Shown one piece after another: positions 55,501 to 61,942 of a DNA stretch of 64,000 bases. The DNA is from Heloderma charlesbogerti. Taxonomy: Eukaryota; Chordata; Lepidosauria; Squamata; Helodermatidae. Both the position numbers and the translations under genes were made by a program. The stretch lies in contig JANEZZ010000468.1 in NCBI GenBank assembly GCA_026122225.1, forward strand, positions 645,001 to 709,000. Direction: 5' to 3'. The notes below the pieces were generated by a model. The model was not told the DNA's origin. It searched no databases and worked only from the letters and a program-made list of their open reading frames with translations. Position 1 is the first letter of the stretch. Every line of letters starts with the position of its first letter.

Positions 55501-57106
55501 CATGTTCCCCAGCAACTGGTGTACGTAGGCTCACTGCCTCTGGTACTGGAGGTAGCACATAGCCATCAAGACTAGTAGCCATCGATAGCCTTCTCCTCCA
55601 GGAATTTGTCCAACTCCCTTTTAAAGCCATCCAAATTGGTGGCCATCACGACATCCTGTGGTAGCGAATTCTGTAGTTTAACTGTGCACAAGACTTGAAG
55701 AAGTGATGGATTTCTCTGGATTTACCTGGAATTCTCATGTTAGACTTAAAATATATGAATCAGCTGACGTCCCCCTGTTCTCCTTTCTTCTTACGGAAAT
55801 GCACTCCCGTTTTAAGTTACGAAGAGTAGTGTTTTGACCTAGCTTCGGACTGACGAAGGCCATGTGGCTGTAGCCAAAAGCAAAGTAAACCCCGGTGAAA
55901 TCTCTAATCTCACCTCTTGCCCTTCCTTGCAGGCTCCCGGTGGAAATCCATGTCGAACCAGGAGAAGCAGCCCTACTATGAGGAGCAGGCACGGCTCAGC
56001 CGGCAGCACCTGGAGAAGTATCCCAATTACAAATACAAGCCCCGCCCCAAGCGCACCTGCATTGTGGAAGGGAAGCGGCTCCGCGTCGGTGAATACAAGG
56101 CACTGATGAGGAATCGGCGCCAGGACGCCAGGCAGGGCTACCTGATTGCGTGAGGCTCCCCTGCCCCCATTTGCTCCTGAGCACAGCTCTCTGTGCCAGG
56201 AGCTTCCGGTTGCTGACATGCAGCTGGCTTGGGAAGACAGCGCAGCATGTACTTTAAAGAGGGCCCTGCAATTCGGCAGGATGTGGGTTCTCAATCCATC
56301 CGGTGAATCAGAATCAGAATTGTGGCCAGCAAAACCTTCCTGGTAGTCATGTCAGAGGCCTCAGCAGCTGCGTTCTTGTTTTTTTCCCATCTTAGTGGCA
56401 AGGACACCGCTGATTTTACAGTGATACAGTGACCCAGGCAAACAACTAAACCAGGGTCTTAACTTTAAGCATATCCAAGCCTCACTGACTTTGGAGGGAT
56501 CACGCATGTGATTAAATGCTTTGCTGGATCACTTCAGCATAATTGGTGCTTCACTGGAGGCAGACAGCCCTGAAAGCTTTCCTGGATCTGGACGAGAATT
56601 TCCAGCAGTGCTTGGCTTGTCCAAGGGTCATGGCTGAAAGTTAATCTGTTCCACTTCAGTCCACTAGAGGGCAGCATTGCACAAACACCCCGGCCGGTGC
56701 ATTGTTGTGTCATGTGGGGAGGTGGGAGATGTGTTGGTGGAGGTAGCATCGTGAATGCAAGGAGAGGTGGGGGGGGCAGTCTGAAGGGAGGAGGCCATGT
56801 GTCTTACGGTATGATATCTTTTCTAGGCCCCAGGGAAGCCAGATGCCGCCTTCCTCCTCAGATCTCATGTACCAGCGATCAGTTGGGATTCAGCTGGCTC
56901 CACCCCTGATGGATCACTACTTGCCCTGTGGCATGGAACCAAACATGCCGGTCATAGTCAACACGCGTAGCCTGAAGCCAGAGGAAGGGGATGGGGCTGA
57001 GGACAGTCATTCGGTGCCCGATGGAGAGATGTACCGTTACAGTGAAGATGAGGATTCGGAGGGTGAGGACAAGAGCGATGGCGAACTGGTGGTTCTCACA
57101 GACTAA
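28336..57106 (+). CDS. SOX13: SOX13, SoxD-family HMG-box transcription factor (13 coding exons, span)
   Basis: A nuclear DNA-binding protein of the SoxD group (with SOX5 and SOX6), which bind SOX sites through an HMG box and lack a strong activation domain of their own. Joining the exons listed below gives 615 residues; human SOX13 is about 622. The order is: N-terminus with IKTE (K25, a SUMO-type psi-K-x-E), leucine zipper (L139, L146, L153, L160), Q-rich coiled coil (178-214), conserved [12 protein letters not shown] block, PLNLTAK (285-291), HMG box (416-491) starting [18 protein letters not shown], and acidic tail ([16 protein letters not shown]). All introns are GT-AG and phases match. 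The start was chosen because the peptide after it ([10 protein letters not shown]) matches the known SOX13 N-terminus. No broken exon is seen. Confidence 0.97.
28650..28840. repeat. Probable interspersed repeat in intron 1 of the coding region
   Basis: A CATTCTGCTGCCGAAGGCGG block, an internal AATAAATAAATAA run, and an end reading CTAATGGTAAGGCCAGCCCT. It looks like an old DNA element, but the family is not certain. Confidence 0.35.
29237..29437 (-). mobile_element. tRNA-derived SINE (family 1)
   Basis: Reverse orientation: GAAACTGCCTTATACTGAGT (3' part), then AGCAGCTCTCCAAGGTTTCA, then GATTGAACCTGGGACC (box B complement), then GCTCTGTCACACTTAGCTAC. It sits against a minus-strand L2 fragment. 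Confidence 0.85.
29438..29760 (-). mobile_element. Decayed L2-clade LINE fragment with internal deletion
   Basis: On the minus strand, a stretch reading [15 protein letters not shown] matches the endonuclease [16 protein letters not shown] of the intact L2 at 34423. It continues through ITGLTH and then jumps to [14 protein letters not shown], which matches [14 protein letters not shown] near residue 606. The part between is missing. Non-functional. Confidence 0.7.
29770..30462. other. Intronic DNA, little recognised
   Basis: The intron continues to the exon 2 acceptor. The part up to ~30110 may be further degraded LINE sequence. No gene is present. Confidence 0.35.
30463..30568 (+). CDS. SOX13: SOX13 coding exon 2 (residues 70-104)
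   Basis: Acceptor TATCTTTCAG; the exon starts in phase 0 with GAATCTACATCACC and ends GAAG|GTAGGA in phase 1. It encodes a less conserved linker, then [12 protein letters not shown], which is a hallmark SOX13 stretch. Confidence 0.93.
31270..31356 (+). CDS. SOX13: SOX13 coding exon 3 (residues 105-133)
   Basis: Acceptor TTGCAACAG, then TAATGCCAACG. The split codon G|TA gives Val105. It encodes [19 protein letters not shown] and ends AAAG|GTGAGC. The polypyrimidine tract before this acceptor is poor (CTCTCTTATTGCAACAG), yet phase and homology fix the boundary. Confidence 0.93.
32165..32310 (+). repeat. Unknown repeat U2, copy 1 (intron 3)
   Basis: Shares ACTATGCCAGCTCCAGGG, CCTGTTCCAGGGATGTC and ATCTGTGGATCCACAGCCTC with 43405-43545 (CCTATGCCAGCTCCAGGGAT, ATCTGGTGGATCCAAAGCCT). 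The family is unknown. Confidence 0.45.
32576..32748 (+). CDS. SOX13: SOX13 coding exon 4 (residues 134-191), leucine zipper
   Basis: Acceptor CACATCCCAG; split codon G|GA. It encodes [15 protein letters not shown] and continues through [20 protein letters not shown] to the Q-rich run. Leucines at 139, 146, 153 and 160 form the heptads through which SoxD proteins are known to dimerise. The donor is CAG|GTAGGC, phase 0. Confidence 0.95.
32749..33902. other. Intron 4, 5' part
   Basis: No repeat or gene identified with confidence. Open frames in this stretch are read-through of exon 4 or chance. Confidence 0.4.
33981..34405 (+). repeat. LINE 5' UTR with ~300-bp direct repeat and GC-rich minisatellite
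   Basis: The segment starting CCTGCAGGAGAAGCCACCAC at 33981 recurs at 34281, so the period is 300 bp (about 1.4 units). Inside unit 1 the short motif GGGCCTGCTGCCGC recurs three times. Both units end with GGCCTTCCCTGTGGACT and CTGCCTGGC. Tandem 5' units acting as promoters are known for some other LINEs; here that is only a suggestion. Confidence 0.85.
34423..37536 (+). CDS. LINE ORF: endonuclease + reverse transcriptase, intact (1037 aa)
   Basis: The protein would nick target DNA and reverse-transcribe the LINE RNA. The N-terminal ~90 residues are low-complexity, so the true start may be Met86 (34678). Endonuclease domain: N103 (LLLCNARSV), E130 (ITETWL), D236/N238 (LGDFNVH), S302-D303-H304 (WSDHYLV). 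Reverse transcriptase: motif A Asp667 ([13 protein letters not shown]), [11 protein letters not shown], and Y756-A-D-D (YADDTQLYL). C-terminal block: [17 protein letters not shown] and [13 protein letters not shown]. No stop or frameshift and all catalytic residues are present, so this copy looks young or recently active. No separate ORF1 was recognised upstream. It is a mobile-element gene, not a host exon. Confidence 0.92.
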   Translation: MFCLFYFVGGDFVVFLRVGSLPDRRERGGMCPPDGGSGGSVGGQNIPRLGGRRWRSARGRPCQVRGTRERCVVSVPCSGPVQSQRMAGGGVTPSSGLRLLLCNARSVTQKTSLFHDMILDDGADLACITETWLAEAAAPTLAAMCPAGFSYAQQPRAGDRGGGVAVIYRESLVFTRPPLLETKVAKCMYWRLDPKGSLGILLVYRPSRCTTDSLAEVLEVVSDVRVQSPNLLVLGDFNVHSEAILTGAPRDFMETMASWELHHILTGPTHVAGHALDLVFVSGEAGSDLEVGGISTTALSWSDHYLVMLDFSVPQPLRRGGGPIKMVRPRRLMDPNGFLNALGDSLGHANGHSVETLVGGWNAAITGALDRVAPKRRLPLNRARTALWFNLQLRALKQEVRWLERRWRKSCSKDDQTRARAVSSAYHVAVKAAKKEYYAASIASAECCPRRLFQVVRSLVGPVAPEPLEHSKASCEALARHFADKIDQIRCVTLHTVDTVSEQEAACGKPVLWDRFQLLPPGEVDKVLSSVRPTTCLLDPCPSWLIMSCRERLGEGIKAVVNASLEEGVMPSALKEAVIRPLLKKPSLDPQVLNNFHPVSNLPFLGKVIERVVAVQLKAHLEETDYLDPFQSGFRPGHGTEMALVALVDDMRRALDRGECSFLVLLDLSATFDTVDHGILLDRLEGLGIGDTVLRWIRSFLSGRYQRVALGEEVSDPWPLTCGVPQGSILSPMLFNICVKTLGAIIRRFGVQCHQYADDTQLYLSFKSSPRLAIESLSKCLEMVSGWMGRNKLKLNPDKTEVLLVGDKRRLGDVDLVLNGVRLPLKDQVRSLGVILDSQLSMEAQVSAVSRTALYQLHLIRRLRPFLPDHLLPSVVHALVSSRLDYCNVLYVGLPLKTVRKLQLVQNAAARLIKGSRWRDHITPVLKELHWLPVVFRAKFKVLVLTFKTLYGSGPAYLKERLQQHQTGRLTRSASDGLLSVPSARTARLVGTRERAFSVVAPTLWNSLPRELRHAPSLMSFRRALKTWLFRQAFGVG
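37971..38103. repeat. Palindromic MITE, family A variant
   Basis: GGTAGGCAACCTGGTGCTCT at the left and GGGCACTAGGTTGCCTACCC at the right; the core is ATTACAACTCCCACAATCCC. This subfamily (TGTTTTGGA instead of TGTGTTGGA) recurs at 47093 and, in part, 48921. Confidence 0.92.
38683..38751 (+). CDS. SOX13: SOX13 coding exon 5 (residues 192-214), Q-rich coil
   Basis: Acceptor CCCTCTTGCAG, 69 nt, phase 0 at both ends; donor CCAG|GTAAAA. It encodes [14 protein letters not shown] and ends LLQQQIQ. Its length is a multiple of three, so skipping would keep the frame and shorten the coiled coil. Confidence 0.95.
38973..39061. repeat. Palindromic MITE, family B
   Basis: GGCTGCAGTCCTAAAACC, then CCCATTGAAATCAGTGGGAC, then TAGGATTTGGGCTGTGA. 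Confidence 0.7.
39509..39805. repeat. hAT-like non-autonomous element
   Basis: Begins GCAGGGGTGGGAAGCCTGTG and ends near CAGATGTTGCACAGCCTTGC. It shares TCACCACCACTGTGGTGGCA and CAAATTCAGCA with the copy at 23163. Confidence 0.5.
40048..40262 (-). mobile_element. tRNA-derived SINE (family 1)
   Basis: Reverse orientation: GAAGCTGCCTTATGTGGCAT, TGGCGGTGGCTCTGTAGGGT, GGGACTGAACTGTGGACTCC and CCACCACTGAGCGATGG. Strongly decayed. Confidence 0.75.
40700..40814 (+). CDS. SOX13: SOX13 coding exon 6 (residues 215-252)
   Basis: It encodes [20 protein letters not shown] and then PIQPIPCKP, nearly as in mammals. The acceptor is a tandem CAGCAG (40697-40702). Using the first AG adds one glutamine, which agrees with the known protein; using the second drops it. 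The donor is CCAG|GTATGA, phase 1. Confidence 0.94.
41777..41859 (+). CDS. SOX13: SOX13 coding exon 7 (residues 253-280)
   Basis: Acceptor CTGTCTGTAG; split codon G|TG gives Val253. It encodes [19 protein letters not shown] and ends LQIQ before GTGAAA. Intron 7 after it is only 89 bp. Confidence 0.94.
41949..42108 (+). CDS. SOX13: SOX13 coding exon 8 (residues 281-333), PLNLTAK motif
   Basis: Acceptor CTCCTTTTCAG. It encodes [11 protein letters not shown], a serine/proline-rich stretch, and ends SPPSLPL with donor TTTGG|GTAGGT, phase 1. PLNL-type motifs recruit CtBP in SOX6 (established); the same role here is inferred. Confidence 0.94.
42624..42815 (+). mobile_element. tRNA-derived SINE (family 1), intron 8
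   Basis: TGTAGCTCAGTGGTAGAGCA (box A) and GGTTCAATTCCCAGCATCTC (box B), then GAAACCCTAGGAGAGCATCT and GGCATAAGGCAACTTAACAT. Confidence 0.88.
43355..43378. repeat. C-rich and (CA)n simple repeat
   Basis: A run of 14 C's followed by CACACACACA. Confidence 0.85.
43405..43545 (+). repeat. Unknown repeat U2, copy 2 (intron 8)
   Basis: Pairs with 32165-32310 (see there). Confidence 0.45.
43940..44049 (+). CDS. SOX13: SOX13 coding exon 9 (residues 334-370)
   Basis: Acceptor CCACTGTAG; split codon G|GG. It encodes [20 protein letters not shown] and then a serine/asparagine-rich end, YRK. The donor AAA|GTAAGT is the best in the gene. Confidence 0.94.
44180..45410 (+). mobile_element. Decayed RTE LINE (BovB-related subfamily), intron 9
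   Basis: It is 5'-truncated within the reverse transcriptase. 44194-44772 is open and holds [17 protein letters not shown], motif A ([13 protein letters not shown]) and [15 protein letters not shown]. After that, stops and shifts break the frame (44792-45019, 45072-45254). The end is AACAACAACAAC. Its sequence differs clearly from the BovB copies at 1-6974, so it is an older or separate subfamily. The orientation matches SOX13. Confidence 0.92.
46563..46659 (+). CDS. SOX13: SOX13 coding exon 10 (residues 371-402)
   Basis: Acceptor CATATGTTTTCAG. It encodes [17 protein letters not shown] and ends MLTCDGDG (Gly split). The donor is ATG|GTAATTTT, weak at +5, and an (ATTT)n microsatellite begins right behind it. 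The 97-nt length means skipping would shift the frame before the HMG box. The boundary is fixed by phase and by similarity to the AMLSCDMDG of mammalian SOX13. Confidence 0.9.
46663..46693. repeat. (ATTT)n microsatellite beside the exon 10 donor
   Basis: About seven TTTA units. They are followed by ATTTCTATATCACCCCATAG, so they look like the tail of a reversed LINE fragment (46663-46745). Confidence 0.85.
47093..47222. repeat. Palindromic MITE, family A variant
   Basis: AGGGGTAGGCAACCTTCAGA and ATGTTTTGGACTACAGCTCC at the left; AGTCCAAAACATCTAGATGG and ACCTACCCCT at the right. Confidence 0.92.
47733..47876 (+). CDS. SOX13: SOX13 coding exon 11 (residues 403-450), HMG box first half
   Basis: Acceptor TTTCTTCTCAG; split codon G|GC. 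It encodes [11 protein letters not shown], then [19 protein letters not shown], ending ISKIL. The FMVW wedge segment that intercalates DNA in SOX HMG boxes is intact. The donor is TCTAG|GTAAGA, phase 1. The open frame extends 5' of the exon, but that part is intronic. Confidence 0.97.
48921..49045. repeat. Palindromic MITE, family A (short left arm)
   Basis: CAGCCTTCCCCAACCTGGTG at the left, AAAACATCTGGAGGGCACCA and GGAAGGCTG at the right. The left arm lacks about 20 bp. Confidence 0.88.
49156..49483. repeat. hAT-like non-autonomous element
   Basis: Begins CAGGGGTGCAGAACCTGTTT and ends GAGGTTCTGCATTCCTG. The inner order is reversed relative to the copy at 7672 (GGTGGGTGGGGCTGAAAATA near the left). 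Confidence 0.7.
49726..49788. repeat. Palindromic MITE, family B (partial)
   Basis: AGTCCCACTGAAATCAGTGGGACC is the perfect central palindrome; the outer arms are decayed. Confidence 0.6.
50080..50788. other. Unassigned intron 11 DNA
   Basis: AATCAGTCAATTTTATTATT at 50083 resembles a reversed LINE tail. I cannot place the rest. Confidence 0.3.
50789..51024. repeat. Fold-back element with 23-bp inverted ends
   Basis: The end at about 50789-50812 (ATGTGCAAGCTTTCGAGA) is the exact complement of 51001-51023 (TCTCGAAAGCTTGCACAT). About 190 bp lie between. No coding potential. Confidence 0.7.
51325..52150 (+). mobile_element. L2-clade LINE 3' fragment, decayed
   Basis: The C-terminal part reads [21 protein letters not shown], a stop, then [30 protein letters not shown] and [14 protein letters not shown]. 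These align in order with the intact L2 ORF at 36890-37500 but differ at many residues. The tail is GCCCAGAAAGCCTCTGCTGC with AATAAATAAA units. This is another subfamily and non-functional. Confidence 0.9.
52485..52570. repeat. Palindromic MITE, family B
   Basis: GAGCAATCTTTTACGTGTCT at the left, TTCAATGGGGCTTTCTCCCA in the centre, and GGGTATAGGATTGCTT at the right. Confidence 0.75.
52571..54869. other. Long repeat-poor part of intron 11
   Basis: I recognise no element over most of this 2.3 kb, apart from poly-T near 54350. It is the least repetitive stretch in the gene. The part at about 54090-54330 is discussed as a candidate conserved element. Confidence 0.45.
54870..55195 (+). mobile_element. 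L2-clade LINE 3' end, decayed
   Basis: [15 protein letters not shown] and [13 protein letters not shown] correspond to [13 protein letters not shown] and [12 protein letters not shown] of the intact L2. The tail is near 55140-55195 (AGTATAGAAATGCAATAAGT). Confidence 0.7.
55369..55690 (-). mobile_element. LINE 3'-end-like repeat (CR1-type tail)
   Basis: Reverse complement of the family at 12345. AAGAACATAAGAAGAGCCAT at the tail side, then GTCCATCTAGTCCAGCATTC, then GGTGGCCATCACGACATCCT and GTGGTAGCGAATTCTGTAGT. Confidence 0.7.
55933..56149 (+). CDS. SOX13: SOX13 coding exon 12 (residues 451-522), HMG box second half
   Basis: Acceptor TTCCTTGCAG; split codon G|GC. It encodes [20 protein letters not shown], the [18 protein letters not shown] end of the box with its basic nuclear-localisation-type tail, and [14 protein letters not shown]. 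The exon ends ATTGC|GTGAGG, phase 2. If the donor is not used, TGA follows at once (56151-56153). Confidence 0.96.
56827..57106 (+). CDS. SOX13: SOX13 coding exon 13 (residues 523-615) and stop
   Basis: Acceptor CTTTTCTAG; the split codon GC|G gives Ala523. It encodes a SxxM-rich linker, [15 protein letters not shown] and the acidic C-terminus [18 protein letters not shown], ending VVLTD. TAA is at 57104-57106. The acidic tail is the most conserved part outside the HMG box. Confidence 0.96.
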
Positions 57107-57310
57107 GCTGATGGCGCGAGGGGGATGCATGTGCGGCAGCGGGGGACTTCACCAGCCTTTGCCCTTTCCAACACGAAACCGCGAGTTGGCTTGGAAGGAG
57201 ACAAGGGAGGGTCTCATTCAGTGGGAGGGCCAGTGCAGGCTGCTCTTTCGCAGTGTGGTTGCAGAGGACTGGGAAGGGCAGCACCTGGGCCAGCATGGCG
57301 ATACCGAGCT

Positions 57311-57500
57311 AATCCAAGGAGGGGGCTGTAGTCCAGAGGCAGAGCACTTGCTTCGCATGCAGAAGGTCCCAGGTTCAGTCGTTGGCATCTTCAGCGGAAA
57401 GGATCTTGGCCTCAAAAACCAATGGTGGTCAAAGTAAACCTGACTGGCCTTGATGGACCAACAATCCAACTCAGGATAAGGCAGCTTAATGTTTGTTTCT
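57311..57500 (+). mobile_element. tRNA-derived SINE (family 1) in the 3' UTR
   Basis: GGCTGTAGTCCAGAGGCAGA (decayed box A), AGGTCCCAGGTTCAGTCGTT, and the end AACTCAGGATAAGGCAGCTT. Confidence 0.82.
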
Positions 57501-57879
57501 TTTATTTGTTTGGGCATGGAGCAGAGGAAGTGAGGGCTAGCCTGTGTGTCAGTGTTCATGGAGTTGCCAGGGCTTCTTGCTCACTCACCTTCTCTCTGGA
57601 AAGGAAGGGAGGACGCACCAGGGTCAGGCACCAGAGTTAAGTGAGACGTAACTCAATGAGAATCTTGTGACGTAGCTGGTGTTGGAAATTGCTTTCTCCT
57701 CCCCTCCCTGCTAAAGCATAGAGTTCCTGCCCTCTCGGAGTGAAGGCACTGGGCTATCCCCAAAGCTGCTTTGGGGGAAAATCTTTTACGGAGTCATAAG
57801 GGGGAAGGGGCGAGTGGGAAGGTAGAGCAACAAACTCACCGTCCTGTCTTCCGATTGTTTTCATGTCTTTATGCCAGTG

Positions 57880-58014
57880 GTGGGCAGCGTGTGGCCCTCC
57901 AGGTGTTGTTGGACTGCAGCACCCATCAGCCCTAGCTAGCACAGCCAATGATGGGGGATCATGGGAGTTGCAATCCCAGCAGCATCTGGAGGCCACATGT
58001 TGCCCGCCTCTGCT
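57880..58014. repeat. Palindromic element, family A-like (GTGGCCCTCCAGGTG)
   Basis: GTGGGCAGCGTGTGGCCCTC and GTTGGACTGCAGCACCCATC at the left; AGCATCTGGAGGCCACATGT and TGCCCGCC at the right. It is related in plan to family A but has other ends. Confidence 0.85.
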
Positions 58015-58307
58015 ATATGTTTTCGGGAGCGACAGCAGGACTGGGGAAAGCTCACTCTTTCCCATCGCAACAGCATTTGTCTTCCATGCAGCGTTCAGTT
58101 GTGCTGGAGCTCAGCAGCACATGCTCAGTGGCTGCACAGCCCTTTTGTCCATCACTCGTGGTCTCTCTCTCTCTTCCCCTCCCCTGAAAGCTGCTGTGCA
58201 GCCAGCTGAACAGAACCCTCACCTGTTTACAACTGCACCAGCTTATACTAGGCATACAGTCGCCACCATTCAGCTGACCTCTCCGGGGCCCTTCTCAGTG
58301 TTGTTAA

Positions 58308-58459
58308 CAGTGGAGGCTGGTGGCTCTGACATCAGTGGGACATTCATTCAGAACCCGTCAGAACTCCAAGGGAGCCATCCAAGGTGCTCCGCAGAACCCA
58401 CCTTCTGACGGGTTCTGAATGAACGCCCCACGGATGTCGGAGCCACCAGCTTCCACTGG
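58308..58459. repeat. Palindromic MITE, family C
   Basis: Left AGTGGAGGCTGGTGGCTCTG, right GGAGCCACCAGCTTCCACTG. The inner CAGAACCCGTCAGAA and TTCTGACGGGTTCTGAATG also pair, so the whole 150 bp folds back. The second copy is at 61190. Confidence 0.9.
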
Positions 58460-59146
58460 TTGCTGACACCCAACGTCTGGGTGGAACACTTTTCCCTCTT
58501 CGTTCCGGATGTCAGCCAGTTCTGCCTCTTCCCTCCGCCCCAACTTCACTTTGTCCTGTGTTTGTTTCTTTCTACTCCCACTGGTCCTTGCCAGTAAATT
58601 CCCATGGAGCCATTTTTAGCTCTGGACTTGAATGAATAACAACCGAGGTCTCAGAGGGGCTCTCTATACCCTTGGCAGCCCTGGCCCAGCTTGTAAATTA
58701 AGCCACTGCCCGTTTCCCCCCTGCACTTGTTTGCTTGCCAGCTCTCGGTATACACAGCAGGAGAGGATGCCCTGTAGCAGCAGCAGTGGCAGAAAGCAGG
58801 CTGGATTCTTCAGGGACAGAACATACAGCCTCCAGGGCATCTATACGAGAAGAGGAGAATTCCCCTGGATAGAGATTCTTACAGAATGATTCTAATTATG
58901 CCACATTCATTATGTGAGCCTCTGGTAGGACTCTCAGTCATCTCTGAAAATCCCCACCCCCACCCCCCACCTCAAGAGATGTCAGCAGTCATAGCCGCAG
59001 CACAAGTTGTTGCCTGCTTAGCACACAAATCATCCCAAACTTGAGTGTATGATGTACGTGGATAGCTTCTGCATCGCTCTTACCCATTTCTACTCTCCGT
59101 TAGCCTTTTGTGAGATAAAAAGGTGGAGCAGTCCTTAAATTAAACC

Positions 59147-59452
59147 AAGGGTGCAGAGCCTCAGGCGCTGGTCCCGATCCAGCCCTCGGGGGTTCCCCAT
59201 AAGGCCATGCCGCTGCCTCCCTGCCCCACCCCTTCTCTCAAACACTGCTTGGTTGGTGGTTTGCCAGCTATTGTGCAGGTTTTGCTCATTCTAAAGGCTA
59301 AAATGCCCCTCCTAAGGCTTACCCACCGGCAGGAATTGCTTGAAGTTGCAATATGCTGGTATTTTGTCTCTGCCCACCACTGGGATGTGGTCCCCGAGTG
59401 ATTCTCTGAAATGAAATTTGGTCTTAGGGCTGAAATAGGTTCTGGACCCTGG
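59147..59452. repeat. hAT-like non-autonomous element
   Basis: CAAGGGTGCAGAGCCTCAGG to AATAGGTTCTGGACCCTGG. The same interior order as 7672 and 60926 (CCATAAGGCCATGCC, AGGCTAAAATGCC). Confidence 0.7.
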
Positions 59453-60925
59453 CATTAAACTGCTCTTGGCCAGTGAGTGAAAAATGCTTAATTTTAGCAT
59501 GTGGAAAGACAGACAGTGGAGCACAGGTGGTCGGGGGTGGGGGGCACAGGGAATGTATAGGGTCGTGGTCTTTAAGAAGTGTTATATAAATAAGTGTGTG
59601 TGAGTGTGTGTGTTTGTGTTTGCATACAACCCTTTCTGCCATATTTGATCTCCACTTCATCGTACTTGGATGGCCCTCTTAAAACGTTTCGTACATTTAC
59701 ATTGGACTTTGACAATTTCCCAGTGGATGCCAGTGCAGTATATAATAGCAAACATGCCTGATAATCTCGATGTGGAAAGCTTTCGCTCTCTACTGGCAGA
59801 ATCTGGAATGGCATCAAGAAAGCCAAATTGGTAGAGGCACAGGTTTTCTTTCCTTCGTCCATCATGACCGTGTGAAGCTCCAGTTTTGACCGGAGGGCAG
59901 TTTCAAGCAGAAGTTCTCCCTTATATTTTGGAGGGAGGGCCAGAGTTGTTAATGCAACCCAGAAAGGAGGCTCCCCACACATATTCTTAAATTCCAGGCC
60001 TTTCCTGTCTTAGGATGCATGCCTACTGCATCTTTTCATTCCAGATGAACTGATGTAACGTTGAACAAGGACAGAAAAGGGAGGAAAGGAGGAGGTCTAA
60101 ATGGAGAATGGAGTCCTGAGTGGAGGTTTCTCATTCCAAAATCACCCCTGCTTCCATTTTTAATTTGAAAAATAAATAATTTCAAGAAAAAGTCCAGGGC
60201 ATTTGAGAAGACATTGCAAAGAATCCCTCACTGGGTGAAATTAAGAAAACTATTTAAACATTGAGCTTTATTTTCATGTGATGTAATCTGGGGGACCTCG
60301 ATTCATAGTTTCCCCCTGCATTACAGGCGAAATAGCACTTGCAAGGAGAAAGGTGTGTTTCCCTGAAACATCTGCTCTTGCAACTGACAATGTAGGCTCC
60401 AGATCACAAAAGGCTATTTCACAAAGAGTATATAGGGAAACATCCAGACCAGGCTTTTAACGTGCAGTCACCCTGCCTCATCCACACAGTTTCACAAGGG
60501 CTCCTGAAGACATCATCTAGTTGTAATCCTCTCATGTTTCCCCATTGCTGCTTCTGCCTTTTTTTCCTAGTGCAGAAAATCCATAAAGAAAGAGCAGAAT
60601 AGCAGTACAATCCCTTTACGGGTGTGGACAGGAAAATGTGCAGCTGAGGCACAGTGGGAGGAGCCTGTCCCTGGAGAAGGTGGATGTTGTGTTGGGGATT
60701 TCTCCACTTTGTCTAGTGCTGGTTGTGCATTTCCAGTTTCAGGGAAAATCAAGTTGGCAAGTTTTCTAGCTGAGTTGTGAAACTGACTAGATGGGGGCTG
60801 TCTGGTTAGATCCAGTTGTGAAATTGGCTAGGGATTGGGCATTCTCTGGTGTAACTGATGTGGACTAACAGCCTGATCAGTCATCCTGTTTACTTGGAAA
60901 TAGTCTTACCTGCAATCCTCTAGCC
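59453..60925. other. 3' UTR sequence without recognised repeat
   Basis: Contains a (GTGT) run near 59595-59625 and an AATAAA at 60171. The open frames on the minus strand (e.g. 59572-59982) have no domain. Confidence 0.4.
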
Positions 60926-61428
60926 CAGGGGTGCAGAAGCTTAGGCTCAGAGCTGAATCCAACTGCCTGGGGGTCCCTAAAAGGCCATATCCCCTTCCCC
61001 AGGCTCCACTCCTTTTCCCCCAAACACCACTTGTTTTGGTGGTTCACTAGCTTTTGTGCCGTTCCCCCCATTCAAAAAGGCTTAGCTAGTGGCATCAAGA
61101 GCTTGTAAGCTAAAATATGCTGATATTTTTGGTACTTTGGCCCTGTCCCTTTTGCCCCGCCCACCACTGGAATGCAGACCCCAAAGATGCAGGGGAGGCA
61201 GGTGGCTCCGATGTCAGTGGGGCAGTGAATCTGCTCCAGGTTTCAGTCAGAACCAGTCAGAACTCTAAAGGAGCTATCCAAGTTGCAAGGATAGTTCCTT
61301 CAGAGTTCTGACTGAAAGCCAGAGCGGATCCACCGCCCCACTGACATTGGAGCCACCAGCCTCCCCTGCCAAGATGTTCTCCAAAATGGCATTCAGCCCT
61401 CAGGCTGAAGGAGGTTCTACACCCTTGC
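60926..61428. repeat. hAT-like element interrupted by a family-C palindrome
   Basis: CAGGGGTGCAGAAGCTTAGG at the left and GAGGTTCTACACCCTTG at the right. The middle is split at about 61190-61370 by the palindrome listed next. Confidence 0.75.
61190..61370. repeat. Palindromic MITE, family C, nested
   Basis: Left GGAGGCAGGTGGCTCCGATG and right TTGGAGCCACCAGCCTCCCC; the inner AGTCAGAACTCTAAAGGAGC pairs with its complement. It lies within the element at 60926-61428. Confidence 0.9.
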
Positions 61429-61942
61429 CGTAGCCAGACACTTTGGGGAGGGTGTGGGGATTGCGCCATGGTAGCGACTAATCAGCAGAAAAAATCAAAC
61501 TGGCAAGTTTTCTGACCAGGTTGTGAAACTGACTGGATTGAGTTGTCTGATTAGATCCAGTCGGGAAACTGAATCATAGAATCACAGAATAGATTTCTCA
61601 GTTGCAATCGATAGAGCTGACAGTCCGATTTGTAACCTTGTTTACTCAGAAGTAAGCTTAGCTGTAGTCCTCTTGCCCTGTGCTACAAGTACTGAAATGC
61701 ATAATGCATGAAATTACACCAAAATAAGCTGATGTGTATATGGTCAACTGCAATTCTGTTTGTAAGAACAGCTTTCAGCAGAAGAGCAATGATTGGGAGC
61801 ACGAAGCACCCTCCTGCTGGAAGCAGGAACCAGTAGTCTTTTCAAACAGGGCTTCTTGTTGTCTGTGCTGCAACAGATTAATGCAGCAGCCCCTCCAAAA
61901 TGTGACCTTTGTGTGGATACCGTCCTTATATAATCTAGTGCG

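Noticed and set aside
55864..55932. N-terminal extension of the second HMG exon
   Set aside because: The acceptor TTCCTTGCAG at 55932 matches the phase of exon 11; the upstream part lacks SOX similarity.
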